Source of the DNA: Heligmosomoides polygyrus polygyrus
Lineage: Eukaryota; Nematoda; Chromadorea; Rhabditida; Heligmosomidae
Assembly: GCA_947396885.1 (NCBI GenBank)
Contig: OX377205.1
Location: forward strand, 50,142,676-50,206,675
Reading direction: 5' to 3'
Length of the DNA: 64,000 nt
The notes under the pieces were generated by a model that was given only the letters and a program-made list of their open reading frames with translations, ran no database searches and was not told where the DNA came from. The translations under genes were made by a program, and so were the position numbers. Each line of letters opens with the position of its first letter. Positions within the stretch are counted from its first letter, which is position 1. This document shows positions 31,801 to 43,400 of the stretch, piece after piece.

Positions 31801-34212
31801 AGCGCTACAAGGAGACTGGCGGAACCTCGGAGCCTCCCTGCAGCGGCCGTCCCACCACAGCGACAACACCGGAGAACATCAACAAGGTTCGTTGTCGCAT
31901 TCGCCGCAATTCTGAGGTGTCCATGAAAAAGATGGCTATGGATCCCGGGATCAGTAGAGAAGGAGTCTGACATATTGCCAGGAGAAAGCCGGGATTACGC
32001 ACTACAAAGTCGCTCGCATTCACTTTCTCAACGCTGAGAGGTTGAGGAAATGCAGGCGAAGGCGTCGGCTGGTCGGCGGTAGTCGCTTGTGGAGGATGCT
32101 GTTCACCGAGGAGAAGATATTCGCGGTCCAGCCGGTTCACAACCGTCAGAATCGCCGGCAACTGCTCAAGAAGGGTCAGCAGAAGACGACAATAGCCCAT
32201 CAGCCGCAGTCATTTTCCAGCCTCGGTGATGCTTTGGGGTGGGATATGCGCTACCGGAAAGACGCCACTGGTCTTCATGAGTGCAACGTCAAAATGAACG
32301 CCACCAGCTACCAGCAACGTGTCCTCCGCGACGTACTGGACCCGTGGGCGACGTACCATTTTCACGAAACTGGATTTTCTCCTCAGCAGGACTGCGCATT
32401 CCGCCAAATCCACGATTGCCGTTTGCGAGGAGCTCTTCCCAGGCTTTTGGAGCAAGGACATCTAACCATCCAACTCGCCTGATCTCAACCCGATGGATAT
32501 TCGGTGTGGTCAGTCATGGGGCAGAAGATCTCTACTACAAGATACGCCACTGTTTAGCGGCTAAAAGCGGCGTTGATGCAGTCCTGAGACGAGATTACAG
32601 CGGATCAGTGTGCGACCATCGACATCGACTTCCCAAAGCGACCGCGAAAATGTATTGAAGCCAAAGTAGGCAATTTTGAGCACTTGTTGTGAATTTTTCT
32701 GTTGTATTCTGTTGTTATTGATCTAATGAAGTCGCTGTTATTTGTGTTTGCAAATCTGTTTCGTTTATGTAATTTCTTCGTACCGCTGAAATACTTTGAA
32801 AAATTGCCCGAACTTTTCAGCCACTCTGTATATGGCTTGGGATCTACTACTAATCGCGCCTGTTATGGGTGGTTCGGAAAGTTTTTAAAGGGAGATTATT
32901 CACTCGAGGACAAAGCAAGGTCAGGAAGGCCAACTGAATTGGACGACACTGAACTACTCCATCTTCTTTGTGCCGATAGTAGGCAGACGACACGCCAACT
33001 GGCAGAGAGGCTCGAAGTGTCTCATAGGATAGTAGGAATTCATCTGAAGAATCTTGGCTTTGCATGGAAATTTGGAGTTTGGATTGCACATGCCCTCTCA
33101 GACACTCAGAAAGGTCAATGGCTTTCCATCGTTGCTTCTCTTCTGTCCAGATACGAGAGAAAAACGTTTCTGCCGCGGATTATGACAGGCGATGAGTCCC
33201 GGGTTCTGTATGCCAACTTCCGAAGAAAAAGGCAATCGGTACAAAAGGGAGAGACCCCTAAGCTTGATCTCAAGCCAATGTTCACGAAACGAAGATCTCT
33301 TGAGTGTTTGGTGGGATGTCAGAGAAGTGATTTGCTGGGAAACTCCCAGAAGTGGAGAGACACTTACTGCTGCCACATACTGTGGTCAACTCCACAAAGT
33401 CGCCGCAGCTCTCCAGGACAAGAGGTCTAAGAAGTCAAAGGTGATTGCCCTGCATGACAATACAAAACTACATGTTGCAAGACTCACAAGAGAAACAATA
33501 AAGGAGCTAGGCTGGGAGGTAAGGCCACATCCACCGTATAGCCCTGACCTCACCCCTGCCGACTACCATTTCTTCCGTGCTCTCAAGCAAGAAATTGGAA
33601 AGAAATGTTTTGTAGCGGATGAAGACCTCAAAAATTGGACTCAGCAATGGTTTGACTCAAGAACTGCACTCTTTTAAGCGAGAGGAATTGGAAAAATACC
33701 CAGTCTTTGGAGAAGTGTAGTGGAACAAAATGGAGTTTATCTCAGTTGATTTGACTTTGTAGTTGTGAAGTAATAAATCTTTGGAAAAAATGAAAAGACT
33801 TTTTTCCAACCTAGTAGTAAATTCTGTTGTTTTGGATGTTCATGCTCGACTTCCTTTCATTCTGGAAGTTCAAATTTTTGTTCCTGTTGTCGATTATGCA
33901 CCATGAGTGTAGACAATTAAATAAATATAAGTAAGTATAAAGCTGCTGCCGAATATCAGCTTATCAGGACTGACTTGGCCATTGAGAGAAGTCCGACTGC
34001 ATTTTCTGGATTGGCCCGCAGCTTACATTGCAGAATGAGGTTTGCCGCATCCTGTTGACACTGGAGCCGAGTTGGAATGAAGTCGCCGTTACGCATCCAC
34101 TCAGAGTTATCCACACTGCAATTGTTACATCGAGAACAGTAGCACCGACATCTAAGCCTACATAGAGTAAACGCTGAGAGTCTCACCAAATCATGGTGCT
34201 TTCCTGGACCAT
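25863..34212 (-). CDS. rpn-10: 26S proteasome ubiquitin receptor Rpn10/PSMD4
   Basis: Eleven exons: 34212-34187, 34115-33975, 27231-27156, 27092-26964, 26899-26778, 26708-26537, 26468-26352, 26308-26203, 26148-26084, 26027-25953, 25901-25863; phases agree at every junction and give about 355 aa, the usual Rpn10 length. Residues 1-190 are the VWA domain that docks on the regulatory particle ([76 protein letters not shown]). Two ubiquitin-interacting motifs follow: [15 protein letters not shown] (about 215-230) and [16 protein letters not shown] (about 279-294). The end, [17 protein letters not shown], is conserved. Intron 2 (27232-33974, 6.7 kb) hosts several transposons. The acceptor of exon 8 is uncertain. 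It probably lies downstream of mrpl-9 in an operon. Confidence 0.93.
27575..28210 (-). pseudogene. CR1-like retrotransposon 3' fragment
   Basis: On the minus strand [40 protein letters not shown] and [20 protein letters not shown] are the C-terminal RT block of CR1/Jockey-group LINEs. It ends in a short (AAT)n tail at about 27600-27575. It is heavily 5'-truncated and sits in rpn-10 intron 2, in the same direction as the gene. Confidence 0.85.
29636..29790 (+). repeat. tRNA-derived SINE candidate
   Basis: GGTGGCGCAGTGAG fits an A box and GTGTTCGATTC a B box, at tRNA-like spacing (29643 to about 29690). No target duplication was found. Different family from the SINE at 6529. Confidence 0.45.
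30350..30475 (+). repeat. Dispersed repeat family (GAATCTGACATC), diverged copy
   Basis: Blocks TTTTTCACCCAAACTTTGAT and GCTGATCACGAATATGATAT followed by TTACGGTAG, in the family order. Confidence 0.6.
30475..30768. repeat. Tandem pair of about 146-bp units
   Basis: Units of 30475-30620 and 30621-30768 each run CCCATAG(T)TAAACTTTGA - CTCC(C/T)TGGGTTCAAGGA - TCTCA(C/T)AGTGGTATTCATT - CGTTCAGACATACG. They are diverged but colinear. Confidence 0.7.
31251..33814 (+). mobile_element. Mariner (DD34D) element carrying a nested maT
   Basis: Outer inverted ends TTAGGTTGTAAAAAGTCTCT (from 31251) and their counterpart ending CCAACCTAG (33814) are flanked by TA. The transposase starts at ATG 31430 ([20 protein letters not shown]... 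DLINHI), is cut by the maT at 31529-32828, and resumes at 32831 with [33 protein letters not shown], then [19 protein letters not shown] frameshift near 33300 leads to [25 protein letters not shown] and [15 protein letters not shown]. The last two Asp are 34 residues apart (DD34D, mariner). The frameshift and nested insert make it inactive. Without the insert it is about 1.26 kb, the normal mariner size. Confidence 0.92.
31529..32828 (+). mobile_element. Degenerate maT (DD37D) element nested in the mariner
   Basis: Inverted ends CAGGGTGGCTGAAAAGTTCG (from 31529) and a one-mismatch counterpart ending at 32828, with TA on both sides (31527-31528, 32829-32830). Transposase remnants: [20 protein letters not shown] (from 31700) to a stop at 31968, then a frame with [15 protein letters not shown] and [14 protein letters not shown] (32042-32482). 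The first catalytic Asp is Glu (MLFTEEKIF) and several frameshifts follow QQDC. It is a dead relative of the intact copy at 36511-37841. Deleting it plus one TA restores DLINHI-YGLGS of the mariner in frame, which dates it after the mariner. Confidence 0.93.
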
Positions 34213-34455
34213 TGTGCTTTTCGGAACGGGCTGATGCTGTAGAATTCCAATAAAACTATAACTGATGGTTAGCAACTGGTATCTTGAAATGGTGTGTACG
34301 GCAAGCACAAATAATAGAAGACAGATAGGTGCAAGGTTACGACTACTTAACGACTGATTGAACAATGAAGGTTAACCAGTAATTTTACAAATATTTATAT
34401 TTCTTTAATTAAACCCGAATTGTGACCTCCAGATCAGTGCGGCCAACGACTGGAT
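34213..34455 (-). promoter_or_regulatory. Intercistronic region mrpl-9 / rpn-10 with trans-splice acceptor
   Basis: 243 bp separate the mrpl-9 stop from the rpn-10 start. On the minus strand ATTCTACAG ends at 34237, 24 nt before the rpn-10 ATG, a plausible SL2-type acceptor. A T-rich GGGTTTAATTAAAGAAATAT stretch lies at about 34415-34395. No perfect AATAAA was seen for mrpl-9. Confidence 0.55.
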
Positions 34456-37400
34456 CTAAGTTGACCGTGCTTTGTTTCTCATAAAATCGACTACAGGAAA
34501 ATTCTCGTCGATATCCGGAGTTTGACTGTAATGCGGCTGCTCGGCGTGGATTCCATATCGTGCGAGTTGCTCCTCAGTAGGAGCTTGGCTCTTCCTCGGA
34601 ACAAGCATCTGAACATGCACATTTGAACGTGCATAAGAGAACAAGATTTTCTTCCAATCTATATTTCATAATTACTCTTCCTAAAAAATGTTATATAGAT
34701 GTTTTGTTAGCTTCTGTGACAAACGAGGTAGCAAGGTGAACCAGTACTGAATGACAACGCTTTGACCGCTTCGTCCTTTGACCCCTCCGATGTTGAAAGA
34801 CATATGGATATCATTCCCAAGCATAACAGGAAACGTGAAGCCATGCGCAACAGCAACAAAATTACCCGCTAGAGCAGAGCAAAGTGAGTACCGCTGTTAG
34901 GCGCCTTTTAGACCTATGGTGCACTGCAATGCGACGAGTGACGGGCTGCGATTGTCGCGGGGAGGGGGGGGGGGGAGCGCCTGTCGGGCCCTATTCTATG
35001 CACTTCCGCTCACTTATTTCGACACTTCCTTGGTTCGTGATCACTCACTACAGCAATTTCAAAACGTCTAGTGACGTTGGGTGGTCATGTGATGTCTCTG
35101 TTGTTCTCCTCGCAGGGTTTTCATTGCGGCTAGACTCATTTTGGCCTTTTTCGACGGCTAGAACGGCTAGTTTTTTCGAGGAGATATTTTTCTAGGCCGT
35201 TTTTCTCACTTTTGTGCCGATCCTCGCATTTTTTCGCCTCTGAACTTCCTCGCAGGCACCGAAATCTACATTTCTCTGCCTGACAAGTCACACGGAGGTT
35301 CTATTGACATGTCCGGCACTGAAATGTGCGAATTGAATAGCTAGATTTTGAGGAGATAGCTAAAAAAATTGCTGGCGCGGGCTTTTTTGCGATTGTAGCT
35401 AATTATTTTCGAGAACACATTCCCTTAAGCTTAGCGCACTTTGCTAGTGCCCAGTAGTGTCAGTATGCAACTCGAGTGAGCCGTACACAATGCACATAAA
35501 ATCTACGAAATCAACCAAGTGAGAGCGAAGATGGTCCATCTGAAACACTACAGGGCACCGGCAAAGTACGCCATGCGACTTCGAGAACTATGTCATGGGA
35601 AATAAACTGCTCCAATCGCGTAAAGGCTGCTCGAATCAATCGAGATCTCAAAGAGGTGAAAAGAAAGATGTAAACCCTTTCTCAAAATATGTAGCTATCT
35701 AAATTGGAGGAGTTATGAGCATGCGACGTTTAGCGACGGATTAGTCCATCGCAACCCTTTTTTGAACCGTGCGACCCTAGCAGTATTGCATCTCATGCGG
35801 GGTTAGGGTTTTGCGACCCTGCCACTGCTTTTGCTTTCTGTGCTATAATACGAGTTGCTCGAAAAAACGCATGCGCTCTCTGTGAGGTCGAATAATCTTG
35901 TTCAGTTATATGAAAACTATGTAAACTCGTTTTGAGAAAGGAAAGACTCGTAGATTGGGTGTCCGATGGCGATTAAGGCATTTGATCCCTTCTCCTATAC
36001 CTCCCGCTCCACCGCGGCATTTGTCTGAACATTCTTGCAGCACGGTGCTCTCAGTTAGTCTAACTTGGCTCTTGAGCGAATTCACGACATGACTCACGGT
36101 GGGAGTGATGGACAAAGCACGATTTCGTCACTGCACTGGATCAGCTGATTCGCTAAAATTCTGCAAAAGTCTCCGTCTGCAGAACTGCGTGAACTATGTC
36201 AGCCTCGGCGATGGCGACGAGGGCGGTCTCTATGTACGAATGGTCCCCGCGCCCGCGGCGACGACTGCCGCGTGCGCGACGAGCTCCGCTGCGGTTGTGT
36301 GAGCTGTGCCCCATGACCTGCTGCAGACGCTAGGTTTGAGTTGTTGATATCCCTTTCTGCTGTTGCAGGAGCTGCGGGAAAACATGGTCTGGTTCAGAAA
36401 TTGAGTTCGAGTTACAAAACTGAACAGCGTTCTAATGCTCAATTTTATATGATGCTTCTTCTGAAAAAGCTGAAAATATGACACCTTATCGCAGTGAAAC
36501 TGACTTTGTACAGGGTGGCTGAAAAGTTCGGGCAATTTTTCAAAGTATTTCAGCAGTACGAAAAAACTACATAAACGCCAAAGATTTACAAACAAAAATA
36601 ACAGAAACTTCATTAGATCAACAACAACATAATACAACAGGAAAATTCACAACAAGTGCTCAAAATTTCCTCCTTTGGCTTCAAAACATTTTCGCAGTCG
36701 TTTTGGGAAGTCGCTGATGATGGTCGCACACTGCTCCGCTGTAATCTCGTCCCAGGATCTCAACAACGCCGATTTCAGCTGCTCAACGGTGGCGTATCTT
36801 GTAGTGGAGATCTTCTGCTCCATGATCGACCACACAGAATAATCCATCGGGTTGAGATCAGGCGAGTTGGATGGCCAGATGTCCCTGCTCCAAAACCCTG
36901 GGAAGAGCTCCTCGCAAACGGCGATCGTGGATTTGGCGGAATGCGCTGGTGCCCAGTCCTGCTGAAGAGAAAATCCGGTTTCGCCAAAATGGCTCTTCGC
37001 CCACGGCTCCAGTACGTCGCGGAGGACATATTGCTGGTAGCTGGCAGCGTTAATTTTGACGTTCTGCTCCATGAAGACCAGCGGCGTCTTTCCGGTAGCG
37101 CATATTCCAGCCCATGCCACCATCACCGAGGCTGGAAAATGGCGGCGGCTGATGGTCCTTGCGGCCGACGTCTTTTGCTGACCCTTCTTAAGCAGCTGCC
37201 GGCGATTCTGATGGTTGTGAACCGGCTGGACCGTGAAGATCTTCTCGTCGGTGAACAGCACCTTCGACAAGCGACCATCGCCGACCAGCTGACGCATTCG
37301 CCTGCATTTCCTCAACCTCTCAGCTTTCATCGCGTCGTTGAGGAAGTGAATACGAGCTACTTTGTAGCTGCGTAATCCCAGCTTCCTCTTGGCAATATGC

Positions 37401-40400
37401 TGGACTCGTTCCCTACTGATCCCGAGATCCGTAGCCATCTTGTTCATCGATACCTCAGAATTCCGGCTAATGCGACAACGAACCTTGTTGATGTTCTCCG
37501 GTGTTGTCGCAGTGGTGGGACGGCCGCTGCGGGGACGGTCCGAGGTCCCGCCAGTCTCCTCGTAGCGTCTTACAATCTTGTAGACGGTCCTTTGTTTGAA
37601 GCCGGTTGTTCGAACTATGTCCGCGGTCCTCATTCCCGTCTTGTGCAGCTCGACGACGGTGATACGCTCACTTTCACGAGACATAACGCAAGCACAACTG
37701 AAAACGAGAAAACTGGAGCAACAGATTCTAGATCAAAATTGCGCGAGGAATACAACGGAAACAACAGAAATAACAAAAAACCTCAATTTCAAGGCCAAAA
37801 GTAGCGCCGCAAAAAATTGCCCGAACTTTTCAGCCACCCTGTATACACTGATTACTACTACTACTTGATTTGCAGGTTTTGACGCAGGTCTAGATATCAC
37901 TGGCCGCTGAAGTCACCCAACTGCGACCTCTTCTGCCGCGCTCGCCGCGTCCGCGGCGACCATTCGTACATTGTATCCCGCAGCCGATGGCGACGGCTTG
38001 CGACGCGCATCGCGAGGCGTCGCGTCTTCCGCCGCGGAGCGGCCCCTCCAATTTGGTCGCGGCGCGACTGGCCGCGATGCTGTAAGATCCCAAACTCGCT
38101 CGGTCCAGCTGCACCGCGTATGTTGTGTGAATGCACACAAACACCGCATTTGACGACACCGTCCTAGAAATGCGCCTCAGCACACGTGAGCTGCGTTAGC
38201 GCCGACGTTGGCATTCGATCGATGCGCATTGGTCTCTTGTGTGCCCGCGGTGGTCTGGCTGCCAGACTTGTCGTGGCGCAGTGGGTAGAGGGGCGGGTTC
38301 AGGCTCGGAGGTCGGAGGTTCGGTTCCTAAGCATGGTGGTGTTTTGCATTTCATTCAACTGGCTGGATGAGGTTCAGGGGTTTTAACGTCTACACAATTT
38401 TCAGGCGTTTCCTGCTCATTTCCCAGCTGTAAGAACCCGGCTGCAGACTTCCCCCTGAGCGACGAAAGCGGTTTCCACACGAGCAGCTTGGATCGCACCC
38501 ATCCTGGAGTCCCTTCCCTAGCCTGATTCTGCAGAACCCAGCTCCGGACTCCCGCTGATCGGGGAATGCAGTTGGAGGGCGATTTTTGGACGACGCCGTC
38601 GAATTCAGTGTGTTGTGTGCATTCACACAACACACGCGGTGCAGATGGACCGAGCGAGCTTGGGACCGTAGTCCGCGATGCGCCCCGAATTTGACGCGCC
38701 GATGTGCAATTGCAGTTAGAAAGGGGATCGCCAGCGACGCGTGGCAACGAGCTTCTGCTTACTACAGTTCGTGAGTCAATGATGACGAAGGAGACTGTCC
38801 ATGAGTCATTGGAGAACCAAAACAAAGGATTCGTACGGCTAATCAGCGGAATGCATTTTGCTAATGTTAGTGGTAGGTTTCCTGCGGGAGCGACGATTCC
38901 TCTCTCAAAGCTGGGGTCGAAGTCGTCTGCTCAATCTACGGTTGAAACTGGTGACTGTGGTATTGAGTCGAATCTCCTGCAATGTAAATGGCACTAACGA
39001 CCCTTTATTTTGCAGCATGTGCGGGTCCAAAAGTAAAACTGTTGGAAGGTACTCATCGTCAAGAATTCTCTCGCATGTGACCATTCCGGTGCCATTGTGC
39101 ACTAAACATATCCTTAGCGTAGTAGGTGAAACTTCGGGAATGTCTGCAGATCTCAATTTCCTTCCTAGGTTACGGTAGGTACGGGCGACTAAGGTCATGG
39201 TCACGGATTTTGCCCATACTCCAGCGTGATACAAAAAAAATGGATGTTAGATTCGTGACCTGTACCCCAAACAGCCCCTAGGCGAAGTTTGGACGAAATT
39301 GGTGATTATGACCTCGACAGCCTTGCTCGCCCGAACCTACCGTAATCAGTTTCAAAAACGGATGAAAGATTTCTGATCACAGCCTAAATAATTCCCCCTG
39401 AAGTTGGTTTGAAGAAACTTTTTTTTCGATCTCGCCTCTACCTCTGGAGTCCTAATTATACAATAGTGGCATCATTTTGCTACACCCTTCTTGTTGTGTT
39501 GATTAGGGAACCTAAACAAAAAAGTCATAGCAAAATGGTTCTTCCCCGTGTGAAATCTTCCATTCCACACCGAGTCTGCCGCTCTTCCCTCCCGCGGCGC
39601 TATCGTCGAACACAATAACCCAAAATTCCATCAAATGTGTTTTGGGGCGGCGGAGTATGAAAGCGATGGGGCGCCGCCAGGCGACGAGAAAAATCGATAT
39701 TTATCTCAACCATCACGGCACGCGCGCTGCGAATATAAAAGGCGCCTTAGGCATCTGTTATACTCCCGCGGGAGCATCCGCGGAACGTCCGCGGACCAAT
39801 GGTGCACGGCGGAGGCGGGCGTGGCGAGGCGCGGCGATTGGCCAGGTGAGGAGTCTCGGCGCGATTCCCGCCCTTCCGCGGATGCTCCCGCGGGAGTATA
39901 ACTCAGGCCTTAGCCGACTGATGGCGACTGAGAATCACTGAGCTGCCGATTCCATACTCAGTATTTTATTTGTGTTAGTGTCATTTTTAAGGTCACGCAT
40001 CTCACCACCTGTCGAACTATAGATGACTATGTGAAAAAATGGCAGAAATTTATCCGAGGATGAAGGATACTTCTTTCGGTTGCTCTTTCATGGATTTCGA
40101 GGATGGAAGCGATGTGCGTCTCTCCACGATGTGCTACTGGAAACCTTCTGAAAAGCCAGCCTATGAACCCAATGTCATATCACATGGTATATGAATGTCG
40201 AGATAGTGCTACGCGGTCCGACGTGAAGTGAATGGTCCGAAAGTCCCGTACCGAAAGCAGGACCCGTATGGCAACGCTGAATATGGGTACGATGACGGGC
40301 ATCATGTGCGAGTTGATAGAAGCACTGGAGCGAAGAAGAGTTGATTTCTGTGCTGTGCAGCAGGCTAGGTAGTCCAGATACAAGCAATGGACATAGGACG

Positions 40401-43400
40401 AGGCTTTAGGGCCGTCTATGTGGAAGCCCCAGAACCACCAGTGGTGTCGGAATAATCGTCTCCGAACGTTTCCGAGATTCGGTTGTAAGCGTCGAGCACT
40501 TCGACAATCGACTGATGAGGATCGTTGCCGCCGCTAAGGCCTAAAGGGCTCCGCACACTTCTGCGGCGTTGCCGCAGCCCTATCCTTCAACATGGGGCAA
40601 GGACGCAGACGCCGCCGGCAACGGTAGCCGGCACCGTCCCGCACCAGCACACTTTTCCGGCATTGCCGCAGGCAGAGACTCTGCGCTCTAGCCGATCGCG
40701 ACGGGGAACAGGAAGTGGAAACACGTGCGTCCTTTAAATTACGAGATCGATTATGGCTATCAGCTGATTATTTCTGGAGGATCCGGGCGACGTCTGGGTT
40801 GATTTCTTTCGTTCTTGTGTTGGATTTAGCTGTTCGCTTGTTTAGTTTCCTTTTTCTAAGTTTAGTTTCCTTGGGGAGAACTGACGTTGCCGAAGAGCTG
40901 ATGACGATGGAGATTCTCAGCTGAGTTCTTCTTTCGGGCGCGCGTCTCTCATCGGAGCGCGCTTTCCTTCTATGCGAGTAGGTCCCGATTGGAGTTCGCT
41001 GGGACGGCGCCGTGCTGCGACAAGAGAGAACGGGCCGTCACTGTGGGGAGGAGCGGTGCAACTTGAAGGCTCCGCCCCACTTTTGCCGGCTGCGGCAACG
41101 CCGCAGAAGTGTGCGGAGCCCTTAAGGGCCTCTACAGAGTCTCGCGGCAGCACACCGAGAACTCGTCCATATCGCCCCCGCCGCAGTGGAACTCACGCTG
41201 CCACTGTAGTGGAAGCCGCGGCGCGGTCGAGTTGTCGCGGAGCCGCCGCACGCAAAGGTTCCCGAGGGCTGTCGCAGTTCACGGCGGCTCTCACCCGCAG
41301 CGCCAGGAGCTGCGGGTGAGACCGCCGGAGGGCGTAATAGATAGAAGTCCATTATGGTTCATCTATTATAAACATTTTTAAAACGAATCTGCATGCTAGG
41401 GATATAGTAGTTTGTTGGATAATCTCTGTCCATAAAGGAGCTTGACAACCAACAATATAATCACCGTTAGTGTCGACAAATGGAGGCGCATGGAATAGCA
41501 CGATATTAGGTAACCTTAATTGCACTGAAAATCTCCGTGGCCTCCCAATCACAAGTTAGTCGTATGAGGTTTAAAGAGAACCTTTGCACAGAAATGCAAC
41601 AACAAAGCAGACCATTCTTTGACTTTCCCTGAAAATCTATAGTTTTTCTTTCCAAAAGTGTGAATACGAAGATTAAAATCTCGTTAAATTTTTCCTTTAA
41701 GAAAAAAGAAAGGTTCAGATCTTAGTTTAGAATATAGGAGAGCGCTGATTTCTACAATCCTATAAGAAGTGATCACATCATGCACTCGTCCAGCATATCG
41801 CGATTTTCAGTCTGCGGCGTCACGCACTTATCAACGGTAAAATGGATAAAGTATAAGGGAAGGCGTTTATAAGTGCCTTGTATGGGAGGTGTCACATACT
41901 TCCCTTCTACAGGTGTGAATTTGAATGCGCATCTAGCCAACGTGATCGCTTGTGGTGGCCAACGATGAACACGCGACAACACGACAACACGCGCACGCTC
42001 GCTACACGCCAGTGACTGGATCCCGACGCACATTGCACGATGCCCGACACATTGCTCCCTCGATATATACGATTTTCGTGTCGAATTGGCCACTCTTTTA
42101 ATTAACCAAAGGCTTCTAAAATTAAAGCGAACTCTTCCAAATCGAAATGAGTTTCTTTTGCAATAGTTTAGAGACTCTCCAAAAGGTTAGAAAATTTGTT
42201 TGCTCAAGGAAAATTTTTGTATAACTTTGTTTGAAGTTTTAATTCATCTAGTGAAGACATTGCTTGAAATTTTATAAAATTTTTAGTTTTTGAGGAAAAA
42301 TAATGAACCGAAGCTTGTTCTAAAAAGCAGGTAGGCGGCCACTTTTTAATTCCAAAAAAGATTGCGCCATGCCCTCGTGGAAGGCGTCGCGATCTTTATT
42401 CTATCGACGGCAGTTTCCGTTTGCATCGAGTGTGACGCCTGCTAACGATACAACAAAAACAACTGCAAAGACACGCATACCCCCTCCCCTTCATGGTTCA
42501 TGTAAGTGGAATGTACATTATCACTCTAATAAAAGTTGCGGCAATTTTTTGAGTGCATGGCGCGTTCGGATCTTTATTGCGCCATATGTTTGCGTCTTTG
42601 CTGTGCTTTAAGACAAATTTTAATTAATTTTTCTCTAAAAATAAAAATTTATAACATTATCACACTTAATGGGGCAGCTAAACTAAACAATTTCAAAGAA
42701 ATTTGTACCAAATTTTCTTTGAACGAAAAATTATTCTAACCATTTTATTGAGTCTGTAATTTAACTTACCTGGAGGTCATTTCGTCGTGGAAGAGTTCGC
42801 TTTGATTTCAAAAGTCTTAAGGCTAGCTTAGAAGAATGTCTTATTTGATTTGAAAAGTGCCCAAATCAACATGAAAATGGTTATCATAAATTTGGATGGT
42901 ATTAGAAATTCGCCCTCAACTGCCCATGGTTCTTCTTCTTCAGCGTTTGTCCCACTTCGAGTCCGCTTTTCTGGTTTGGTGACGCTACTTCGCACGATCA
43001 AATGCTTGATCGGGGTGGATACCATCTCCCTTTAAATATATGTGCAACGTATCAAGCCAAGGGCGCGTGTAGCGCAGTCGGAGGAGGCGCGACTGTCGCT
43101 TGCACCCGATACCAGGTTCCTGGTTCGGATTTCCCGCCCAGGCCAACCAAGCCTTCCATCCCTCCGGGGTCGGTGAATCGGTACCAGTCTTGTCTGGGAA
43201 GGATAGAGCGCTGACTTGTTCATCGGCTGGCCACCGCAAGCCATTGTATGGCCAAATACGCATTCATGTCGCCTCCACGACATCCCGTAGAAGTAGAATG
43301 CGCTGGCGTATCCCAGAAGGGATTGAGTAACGCCGTCCTTTATCCTTATCCTTATCAAGCCAACGTTGCGTAGGCCGTCCTTTAGGCCGTTTTCCGGGGA

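Larger units (their letters stand above)
27232..33974 (-). other. rpn-10 intron 2 (6.7 kb)
   Basis: Donor GTCAGT after GCC-AA and acceptor TTTCCAG before T-CAA restore SMAN-QVQVL. Contents: CR1 fragment (27575-28210), tRNA-like SINE (29636-29790), dispersed repeat (30350-30475), a 146-bp tandem pair (30475-30768) and a maT nested in a mariner (31251-33814). The stretches 28211-29635 and 30769-31250 hold nothing I recognise. Confidence 0.85.

Noticed and set aside
31529..32828. Two separate small genes at 31644-31970 and 32042-32482
   Set aside because: Both are pieces of one decayed maT transposase bounded by inverted ends.
34690..34870. Minus-strand open stretch (VAHGFTFPVMLGND...)
   Set aside because: Lies inside mrpl-9 intron 6, has no convincing borders and no family match; kept out of the gene model.
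36656..37375. 239-codon plus-strand frame
   Set aside because: Antisense shadow of the maT transposase.
38270..38340. Possible tRNA gene
   Set aside because: A and B boxes are present but no paired acceptor stem; the unit is a SINE head.
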